DNA of 11,012 nucleotides from Thiohalobacter sp. (lineage in GTDB: Bacteria > Pseudomonadota > Gammaproteobacteria > DSM-19610). The position numbers and the translations under genes are program-made. The notes under the pieces are model-generated. The model was not told where the DNA came from and made no database searches. It was given only the letters and a program-made list of their open reading frames with translations. Positions within the stretch are counted from its first letter, which is position 1. The number at the start of each line of letters is the position of its first letter. Shown piece by piece: positions 1 to 5,008 of this stretch. The stretch covers positions 1 to 11,012 of the forward strand of contig JALWRY010000460.1 of the NCBI GenBank assembly GCA_027080445.1, in the 5' to 3' direction.

Positions 1-707
1 AGGTTGGCCTGTTCGGCTGCCAGTTGCGCGTGTTCCGCGGCATCTTTTTGCTGACGCAACTGGTCAATCAGGTCCAGGTTCTCGAAGCGCAATTCAATGG
101 CGGTGCGGGCTGCCTTGTTGAGGTTGTGCGCCCAGACGAGACAACTGGCCAGGAAGGCAACACCGGCCAGACCGACGAAATTGGAAATGGCCGTGCCCTC
201 GACGAAGAAACGCAGGGTCATAGTGCCCATGATCGGTATGGCAAAACTGTAATAGCCGGGCAGATAGGCTGAAAGTGAGCCGATGCCGGCGGTGGTCAGG
301 CCACACAGCAGCACAACCATCAACATGATCAGCCAGGGACTGTTCGCCGGGAAAAACAGTACCGGCAACAAGGCCCAGGCGAGTGCCAGCAGACTGATCG
401 CCAGCATGAAGCGGTTTTGCCAATAGCGGTTGTCCCGGGTGTCCGGCTGCCTCGTCAGGTACTGGTTGGCAACCACTACCCGGGCAATCATGGCCACGGA
501 CAGCGTGATCCCCCAGCCCAGTAGCAGTGCGTGTTCGAAACGGTACCATAAGGCCCATACGATAATCAGCATGACGATCATATTGCCGGCGAAGGCCGCC
601 CGGGTTTGTTGCGCCAGCAGTTGCAGTTGCTCGCGCAACAGACGTTGGCGTGAATCTGAAGTGGCGCTATTCCTGGTGGATTCAGCGGCGAGGGTTTGGG
701 TATTCAT
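1..707 (-). CDS. N-terminal part of a six-helix membrane sensor protein (output domain outside window)
   Basis: Partial gene whose 3' part lies beyond the left edge; 235 residues are visible. After a polar, Gln/Arg-rich N-terminus (about 1-38) there are six hydrophobic segments at about 40-57, 61-80, 102-119, 125-143, 150-168 and 177-194. An alpha-helical, charged linker follows (about 196-235), rich in Ala, Gln, Glu and Leu. This layout resembles MASE-type membrane sensor regions that feed a signalling helix into a histidine kinase or a GGDEF domain. The Lys-Asp-Ala-Ala-Glu stretch at about 221-225 is common just before the dimerisation helix of hybrid histidine kinases, but no catalytic residue is inside the window, so the output is inferred only. 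The start ATG (705-707) overlaps the stop of the preceding gene as ATGA, with a weak AAGG (717-720) 9 bases upstream, so translation is probably coupled. The ligand is unknown. Confidence 0.75.
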   Translation of the reverse strand, partial: MNTQTLAAESTRNSATSDSRQRLLREQLQLLAQQTRAAFAGNMIVMLIIVWALWYRFEHALLLGWGITLSVAMIARVVVANQYLTRQPDTRDNRYWQNRFMLAISLLALAWALLPVLFFPANSPWLIMLMVVLLCGLTTAGIGSLSAYLPGYYSFAIPIMGTMTLRFFVEGTAISNFVGLAGVAFLASCLVWAHNLNKAARTAIELRFENLDLIDQLRQQKDAAEHAQLAAEQAN

Positions 708-1231
708 GTGTATCGACCTTGCCGCCGCCTGCTGGCGGCGAGCAGGCCACCCAGCAGGCCGCCGGCGGCGGCCGCCAGCGCCGGCAGTCTTCCCGGTTGT
801 AGTGCCAGCAGCAGTACCAGGCCGGCGGCGATACCGCTCAGTGCGCCGGCACGGAACGGCGCGACGGACACGCACAGGCCACACAGCCAGGCGCAGCCCG
901 TAGCGACTACAATATACAGGGTGAACTGAATGGCCAGCCAGTGTGCATCGCCCATAAAGGCAGACAATATCCACACGCTGCAGTCAGCAGCACGGGATGC
1001 ATCAAGCCTGGTACACGGCGACAGCAGGCTCGTATCGAAGCTTGTGGCGCGGTAGTAATTCAATAACAGGTATGCCGCCATGATCAGCAGGATGCTTGCT
1101 ATCGTTGCCAACAACACGGCTTTCAGGGAGGATGAGGAAGGTGACACGGGTGTGTATACCGGCGTTTGAAAGTCAGGACTGTACACGGGCGGCAGCGCGT
1201 AATTCAAGTCATCCGCACAGGTGTCCGACAA
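704..1231 (-). CDS. Hypothetical four-helix inner-membrane protein
   Basis: I do not recognise this 175-residue protein. It has a Pro/Tyr/Ser-rich N-terminal stretch (about 11-35, with a repeated Pro-Val-Tyr) and four hydrophobic helices at about 37-59, 98-119, 127-144 and 148-166. An extracytoplasmic-looking loop between the first two helices contains Cys73 and Cys84. The C-terminus is basic (Arg168-Arg170), suggesting a cytoplasmic end. The frame opens with TTG at 1229-1231, directly after an in-frame TGA, and there is no good Shine-Dalgarno upstream; the next in-frame Met is at residue 51, which would remove most of the first helix, so TTG is preferred. The stop overlaps the start of the downstream sensor gene (ATGA), which supports this being a real gene in an operon with it. 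It could be an accessory or regulator of that sensor, but this is inference from position only. Confidence 0.6.
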   Translation of the reverse strand: MSDTCADDLNYALPPVYSPDFQTPVYTPVSPSSSSLKAVLLATIASILLIMAAYLLLNYYRATSFDTSLLSPCTRLDASRAADCSVWILSAFMGDAHWLAIQFTLYIVVATGCAWLCGLCVSVAPFRAGALSGIAAGLVLLLALQPGRLPALAAAAGGLLGGLLAASRRRQGRYT

Positions 1232-1234
1232 TCA

Positions 1235-1263
1235 TTGACAACGATTCGGACTATACGCACACT
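1235..1263 (+). promoter_or_regulatory. Possible sigma-70 promoter for the haem sensor/kinase pair
   Basis: The 55-bp gap between the divergent genes contains a perfect TTGACA at 1235-1240. With a 17-bp spacer the -10 position falls on CACACT (1258-1263), which matches only 3 of 6 consensus bases. A better Pribnow-like TATACG at 1252-1257 is only 11 bp from the -35, too close to be used with it. The call therefore rests on the -35 and on the need for a promoter in this short gap. Confidence 0.25.
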
Positions 1264-1286
1264 TTTGCGGCGCAATTGGGGAAACG

Positions 1287-2168
1287 ATGAGCCTGCGGCT
1301 AAAATTCAACCTGATGCTGATTCTGACCACGGCCATCGGCCTGTTGGCGGCCGGTATCGTGTCGTACGACATTCTCAAACGCGATGCCCGCGCCGAGATT
1401 ATGCAATCGGCCAGAATTCTGCTGGAGGGCGCCTTGTCGGTGCGCCGCTACACGGTGCAGCAGATCCGGCCCCTGTTGCGCCAGGTTAAAACAGACGAGT
1501 TCCTTTCGCAGATGGTGCCGGCTTACGCTGCGTCCCAGGTCATCCAGGGTCTGCAGCAGAAATATAGCGAGTACAGTTACAAGGAAGCAGCCATCAATCC
1601 AACCAACCCGGCCAACCGCGCCACCGACTGGGAAACTGATATCATCAACTGGTTCCGTAATCACCCGGACCAGAAAGAACTGGTTGGCGAACGCCAGACG
1701 GCAACCGGCTCATCACTTTATATCAGCCGACCGATACGTATCAGTAATCCGAAATGCCTTACCTGTCACAGTAATCCGGCTGATGCCCCAAAGGCGATGG
1801 TGGCGCGTTACGGGTCGACCAACGGTTTCGGCTGGAAGCTCAACCAGGTCATCGGCGCCCAGATCGTGTCGGTGCCGCAAGCCCTGCAGCTCAGCAATGC
1901 CCATCGCCAGTTCTATGTCTTCCTGGGTTCGCTGGTGGTCATCTTTGTCCTGGTTGGCCTGGTGTTGAACCTGTTGCTGTATCGTTACGTCACCCGGCCG
2001 GTTGCCCTGATTTCAGCGCGCGCCGAGGCAATCAGTACCGGTGACGGCTCCGGTGAGGAACTGGATATGAAAGGTGATGACGAGATCGCCTCGCTGGCGC
2101 GTTCATTCAACCGCATGCAGCGCAGCCTCAATAATGCCATAAAGTTACTCAACGAAACCATGCACTAG
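1287..2168 (+). CDS. Tll0287-like (DUF3365) c-type haem sensor with HAMP domain, no output domain
   Basis: A 293-residue inner-membrane sensor. A first membrane helix (about 8-26) is followed by a periplasmic domain (about 30-207) of the Tll0287-like/DUF3365 family. The family pattern is visible in the Tyr-Ser-Tyr-Lys stretch, the NPTNPAN stretch (104-110) and the Asp-Trp-Glu that follows at 114-116. A CxxCH motif at Cys157-Cys160-His161 is a covalent haem c attachment site, so the domain probably binds one haem and may sense redox state or a gas. A second helix (about 209-232) leads into a HAMP domain (about 233-286) with the usual Arg-Pro after the helix (237-238) and a Asp-Asp-Glu-Ile/Leu-Ala-Arg-Ser-Phe-Asn segment. 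The protein then ends within about ten residues: there is no kinase, cyclase, GGDEF or methyl-accepting region. The start ATG has GGGGA 5 bases upstream (1278-1281). The kinase gene begins 10 bp downstream, so it is the likely signalling partner. Family assignment is firm; ligand and partner are inferred. Confidence 0.88.
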   Translation: MSLRLKFNLMLILTTAIGLLAAGIVSYDILKRDARAEIMQSARILLEGALSVRRYTVQQIRPLLRQVKTDEFLSQMVPAYAASQVIQGLQQKYSEYSYKEAAINPTNPANRATDWETDIINWFRNHPDQKELVGERQTATGSSLYISRPIRISNPKCLTCHSNPADAPKAMVARYGSTNGFGWKLNQVIGAQIVSVPQALQLSNAHRQFYVFLGSLVVIFVLVGLVLNLLLYRYVTRPVALISARAEAISTGDGSGEELDMKGDDEIASLARSFNRMQRSLNNAIKLLNETMH

Positions 2169-2178
2169 GCAGCCCTCT

Positions 2179-3576
2179 ATGGAACGCAACGGGACTCTGC
2201 CCGCAACACTGGGGAAATACCAGGTCAAGGCGCTGCTGGGACAGGGCGCCATGGGTGTTGTTTACCAGTGTTTCGACCCCGATATCGAGCGTACCGTCGC
2301 GATCAAGGTTGTGCATTCGCACCTGCAACAGGGTAAGGCCGGTCGCGAGAGTGTGGAGCGTTTTCGCCAGGAGGCGCGCGCCGCCGCACGCTGCCAGCAT
2401 CCGAATATTGTAACGGTGTACGAACTGGGGCGGCAGAACGACAGCGATTTTATCGTGATGGAATATGTGCAGGGCGAGGAACTGCGCTATTTCCTGGAAA
2501 CCGGTCAGTTGTTCACGCTGGCCGAGTGCGTGCATGTCATCACTGAAGTTCTGTCGGCACTGGCACACGCCCACCAACAGGGCGTGGTTCACCGCGATAT
2601 CAAACCTGCCAATATTATTCTGCTGGACAACGGTGGCGTGAAGGTGGCTGATTTCGGTGTTGCCCGGCTCGACCATTCAGAACTTACCCTGGCGGGCAAT
2701 ATGGTTGGAACACCTACCTACATGGCGCCTGAAGGGCTGCGCGGTGAACGTGTCGATGCGAGCGGTGACCTGTACAGTACCGGTATGGTATTGCTGGAAA
2801 TGTTGACGGGTATGAAACCGCAACCGCAACAGCTTTTCAGCCAGCCGATCGCGGAGTTTGTCGACCTGGCATTACGCAGTGAGCGTGGACAGGCTTTACC
2901 GGCGGCACTGGCCCGGGCGATTACGACGGCGCTGGCGGAAAAGCCTGCGCAGCGTTTTGCATCGGCACAAGCGTTCCGCGATGCGCTGGAGGTCTTTGCC
3001 GCGACCTTGCAGGAGTCCCGCGCTGCTTCCGAAACACTGTCGGAAACCGTCATTGCGCGGCCACCGCCGGCGCCTGACCGGGTGCTGCCCACAAACCTTC
3101 CGACCGAATGGCCGTCTGACATGCTGGATACCCTCGAACGCACGCTGGCAGGTTATGTGGGGCCGCTGGCGCGGGTGCTGGTCAATCACAGTGCGTCACA
3201 ATCCGGTTCGGTCGAGGAGCTCGGGCGCGCGCTGGCCGACAAGATTCCCGACCGTAGCGAACGTGAGGAATTCCTGGTCCACTTCAGGCATTGCGCGCTG
3301 GCCCATACCGGTAGTGGTAATCACAGCCTGCCTGCGACATCGCAAACAACAGATGGCACGGAAACCTGTATGGCGGACAGCCTCAGTGATGCCCGGGTGG
3401 AGGAATTGTCTACATTGCTTGCCCGTTACGTCGGTCCATTGGCGCGTAACCTGGTGGAACACAAGGCGCGCAGCAGTCACAGTGCTGAAGCATTTGTCAC
3501 TGCCCTGGCCGACTGTATCCCTTCCGAACAGGAGCGGCTGGAATTCATTGGCAAGCTACCGCCACTGACGGAGTAA
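2179..3576 (+). CDS. Hanks-type serine/threonine protein kinase with tandem C-terminal modules
   Basis: A 465-residue soluble kinase expected to phosphorylate Ser/Thr residues of unknown protein targets. The catalytic domain covers about 14-275. The glycine loop is at 21-26 (GQGAMG), the ATP-anchoring Lys43 lies in Val-Ala-Ile-Lys, and the catalytic loop HRDIKPAN is at 138-145 with Asp140 and Asn145. DFG is at 158-160, a threonine-bearing activation segment (Thr170, Thr178, Thr180) follows, and APE is at 183-185. All core residues are present, and the Arg before Asp140 makes it an RD kinase, normally activated by activation-loop phosphorylation. After a Pro-rich linker (295-312) come two copies of a module of about 50 residues (about 316-369 and 407-460) sharing YVGPLAR, a later Leu-Val and Ala-Leu-Ala-Asp-x-Ile-Pro. 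There is no membrane helix, unlike many bacterial receptor kinases; the neighbouring haem-HAMP protein could supply it. The start ATG is 10 bp after the previous stop and has only a weak Shine-Dalgarno, consistent with coupling to the upstream gene. Confidence 0.93.
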   Translation: MERNGTLPATLGKYQVKALLGQGAMGVVYQCFDPDIERTVAIKVVHSHLQQGKAGRESVERFRQEARAAARCQHPNIVTVYELGRQNDSDFIVMEYVQGEELRYFLETGQLFTLAECVHVITEVLSALAHAHQQGVVHRDIKPANIILLDNGGVKVADFGVARLDHSELTLAGNMVGTPTYMAPEGLRGERVDASGDLYSTGMVLLEMLTGMKPQPQQLFSQPIAEFVDLALRSERGQALPAALARAITTALAEKPAQRFASAQAFRDALEVFAATLQESRAASETLSETVIARPPPAPDRVLPTNLPTEWPSDMLDTLERTLAGYVGPLARVLVNHSASQSGSVEELGRALADKIPDRSEREEFLVHFRHCALAHTGSGNHSLPATSQTTDGTETCMADSLSDARVEELSTLLARYVGPLARNLVEHKARSSHSAEAFVTALADCIPSEQERLEFIGKLPPLTE

Positions 3577-3588
3577 CAGAAGGGAGGG

Positions 3589-3990
3589 CTATTTCACAAT
3601 AATCTTCCCCGTCATGAACGGGTGAACACTGCAATAATACGGGTATTCGCCGGGTTTACTCAGTGTGACGGAAAACGTCCTGTTTTTACCGAACAGGCCG
3701 GAAGAAAATTTCTGATCGGGAAACCGGGTTTTTTTCAATCCGCGCGCCTTGCGGCCGTTGATTGAGACACCGCTGGTGACATCGTGGTCCATGGGGTCGA
3801 GATTGGTCCAGCGAATCACAGTGCCAGGTGTAACCTGGATGTCCTGGGGAACAAATTTCAGATTCCGGATATGGATTGCAACCTGCGGCGCCGGGTGAAC
3901 CGCTTGTCCCGCAACGACCTGTTTCTGTGCACAGCCGGATGCAGAAATAAACAGAACAAGCACAACGGCCAGTCGGGTGAATGTCATCAT
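3589..3990 (-). CDS. Cupredoxin (plastocyanin-like) lipoprotein
   Basis: A 133-residue small blue-copper protein, probably an electron carrier anchored in the envelope. The N-terminal hydrophobic segment (about 5-18) ends in Ala-Ser-Gly-Cys20, an acceptable lipobox, so Cys20 is likely lipidated. The cupredoxin fold is indicated by the family pattern of Phe-x-Pro, a Gly-Thr-Val-Ile-Arg-Trp strand, then Asp-His-Asp. Copper ligands of a type-1 site are visible: His69, Cys120, His123 and Met126, with the C-terminal set spaced as CxxHxxM. The frame is open 16 codons further upstream, but the ATG at 3988-3990 is chosen because GAGAGGAG (3999-4006) sits 8 bases before it. It follows a secreted protein gene by 82 bp on the same strand and converges with the kinase gene, with only 12 bp between the two stops. 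The redox partner is unknown. Confidence 0.88.
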   Translation of the reverse strand: MMTFTRLAVVLVLFISASGCAQKQVVAGQAVHPAPQVAIHIRNLKFVPQDIQVTPGTVIRWTNLDPMDHDVTSGVSINGRKARGLKKTRFPDQKFSSGLFGKNRTFSVTLSKPGEYPYYCSVHPFMTGKIIVK

Positions 3991-3998
3991 GGCGGTGA

Positions 3999-4006
3999 CT
4001 CCTCTC
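3999..4006 (-). promoter_or_regulatory. Shine-Dalgarno deciding the cupredoxin start
   Basis: On the minus strand GAGAGGAG lies 8 bases before the ATG at 3988-3990. No comparable site precedes the upstream in-frame start, which would also put 16 extra residues before the lipoprotein signal. Confidence 0.7.
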
Positions 4007-4021
4007 TCAACCAGGTAATAT

Positions 4022-4047
4022 CCCGGAGCGGAAGGCACCGCTCCGGG
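4022..4047 (-). other. Perfect 10-bp hairpin between the secreted protein and cupredoxin genes
   Basis: The arms 4022-4031 (CCCGGAGCGG) and 4038-4047 (CCGCTCCGGG) are perfect reverse complements around a 6-base loop; three further A/T pairs can form outside if one base bulges. On the minus strand no T-run follows, so it is not a standard intrinsic terminator. It lies in the 82-bp gap between two co-directional genes and could be a processing or stabilising element, or a partial terminator that lowers cupredoxin expression. Confidence 0.55.
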
Positions 4048-4072
4048 TATCGGACTGGAATTGACCCCGGGC

Positions 4073-4738
4073 CTACTGCCACGTGACCGTTTCGTACATC
4101 AGGTGTACGAATTTGGTGAATGGCGGTAAATAACCCTTGGTCGGTTTCTCTTTGGGGTGCGCCACAAAATGAATTTGCATGGCATGTTTGTTGTATACAG
4201 ATCCCGGGTACTGTTTGGCATGCATCGGACCCTTGAAATCAACCTTGCCTGTTTCAGGATCACGAACCTCCTCGGTGACCATCAGGTGTGCGGGTCCCAT
4301 CCAGGCAAGTTTGCCGTTATGGAAGACCTTGGCAGGTCCCCAGGTCGCGGCGTAGGTCCAGACTTGCGGTAATACCGGTGGACTCATTTTGGGGTTGACG
4401 TCACCGCCCGTGGCGCCGTGAAGATTGACATCGGTTCTGATCATTTTGAATTTCTTCGCAACAATCTTCCAGCTGCCATCAGCGCCGGAGAAACGGGCGA
4501 CGATGGAACCGCTGTTACCCTCCGGGTTGAGGTTGATGTCTATCTTCCCCTTACCATGAATGATACAACTGCCGTCGTAACAGAAGCGGTTATGGGACTG
4601 GTAGGCGCCAACCTGGTAGGCTGGCCCGGTTCCGGTGATGTTCAGTGTGTTATCCGCCAACGCTGTCGCGCCAGCGCTTGCCAGGATCAACCCGGCAAGG
4701 AATGCCAGTGTCTGTCGAACGCCGTTCAAGTGTTTCAT
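4073..4738 (-). CDS. Exported protein of unknown function, His/Met-containing, paired with cupredoxin
   Basis: I do not recognise the family of this 221-residue protein. A Sec signal peptide is clear: basic N-terminus, hydrophobic core (about 10-24) and an Ala-x-Ala cleavage site after Ala28. The mature part looks beta-rich, with many Gly, Thr, Val and aromatic residues. It contains one close Cys pair (Cys53, Cys58, probably a disulfide) and many potential metal ligands, several as His-Met neighbours: His151/Met153, Met172/His173, His185/Met187/His190 and His212/Met214. These, and the adjacent blue-copper lipoprotein, suggest but do not prove a metal-related or redox envelope role. The frame is open 13 codons further upstream; the ATG at 4736-4738 is chosen because AGGAGGAG (4745-4752) lies 6 bases before it and because it places the signal peptide at the N-terminus. 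The 270 bp upstream carry its own candidate promoter. Confidence 0.75.
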   Translation of the reverse strand: MKHLNGVRQTLAFLAGLILASAGATALADNTLNITGTGPAYQVGAYQSHNRFCYDGSCIIHGKGKIDINLNPEGNSGSIVARFSGADGSWKIVAKKFKMIRTDVNLHGATGGDVNPKMSPPVLPQVWTYAATWGPAKVFHNGKLAWMGPAHLMVTEEVRDPETGKVDFKGPMHAKQYPGSVYNKHAMQIHFVAHPKEKPTKGYLPPFTKFVHLMYETVTWQ

Positions 4739-4744
4739 GACAAG

Positions 4745-4752
4745 CTCCTCCT
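4745..4752 (-). promoter_or_regulatory. Strong Shine-Dalgarno deciding the start of the exported protein
   Basis: AGGAGGAG on the minus strand, 6 bases before the ATG at 4736-4738. It lies inside the longer open frame, so it argues against the upstream start. Confidence 0.75.
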
Positions 4753-4890
4753 GTGGTGGAAAAGGTCGGTGCTGCATTTGCCGTTAGAGCCATTTCTGAG
4801 TCTGGAAGCGGAGGGAATAACCGGGGCGTCACACTCCCCTCTATCACTTGTAAGGTATGTCGAAACTCAGGCGCATACAGCCGCACCGCA

Positions 4891-4918
4891 TTCGATGATC
4901 TTATCGAGGAAAAGTTCC
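4891..4918 (-). promoter_or_regulatory. Candidate sigma-E/ECF-type promoter upstream of the exported protein-cupredoxin pair
   Basis: On the minus strand GGAACTT (4918-4912, continuing TT) is followed by a 16-bp spacer and TCGAA (4895-4891). This fits the known RpoE pattern of GGAACTT, about 16 bp, TCnnA, seen in gammaproteobacteria. The predicted transcript start would be near 4884, giving a leader of about 145 bases. Both downstream products are envelope proteins, which fits an envelope-stress sigma factor. No experimental support is available. Confidence 0.45.
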
Positions 4919-5008
4919 GGAAATCAGCTGCGTGTTTCCCGAAATAGCCGGGGGGATTCGCTGACAGATTTATTCGCTGGCTGACCGGAAACTGCTGTGG
5001 CGAAGTAT

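Larger units (their letters stand above)
4739..5008. other. 270-bp non-coding stretch between batD and the exported protein gene
   Basis: I see no convincing gene here; open frames in it are short and have no recognisable product. It contains the Shine-Dalgarno and candidate ECF promoter described separately, and an 8-base direct repeat (ATTCGCTG at 4956-4963 and 4972-4979, 16 bases apart) that could be a regulator site. No hairpin with a T-run that would clearly end the Bat transcript was found. Confidence 0.5.

Noticed and set aside
94..558. 154-residue open frame on the minus strand inside the partial sensor gene
   Set aside because: It is out of frame with a strongly hydrophobic, membrane-sensor-like reading that starts at 707; its composition (many His, Pro, Arg, Gly) is that of a shifted frame in GC-rich DNA.
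1384..1968. 194-residue plus-strand frame inside the haem sensor gene
   Set aside because: It is Arg/Ser/Trp-rich, in a shifted frame; the CxxCH and HAMP features belong to the 1287-2168 frame.
2149..2676. 175-residue minus-strand frame opposite the kinase N-lobe
   Set aside because: The plus frame carries the full set of kinase motifs; the antisense frame has none.
2858..3568. 236-residue plus-strand frame overlapping the kinase
   Set aside because: It is Arg/Trp-rich in the +1-shifted frame of the kinase C-terminal half, whose own frame contains a clear internal repeat.
3577..3588. Possible terminator between the convergent kinase and cupredoxin genes
   Set aside because: The gap is only 12 bases and no inverted repeat with a T-run is visible in it or just inside the gene ends.
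4822..4838. GGGG/CCCC short inverted repeat in the leader of the exported protein gene as a riboswitch or attenuator
   Set aside because: Only four pairs with a nine-base loop, and no match to a riboswitch core that I recognise.
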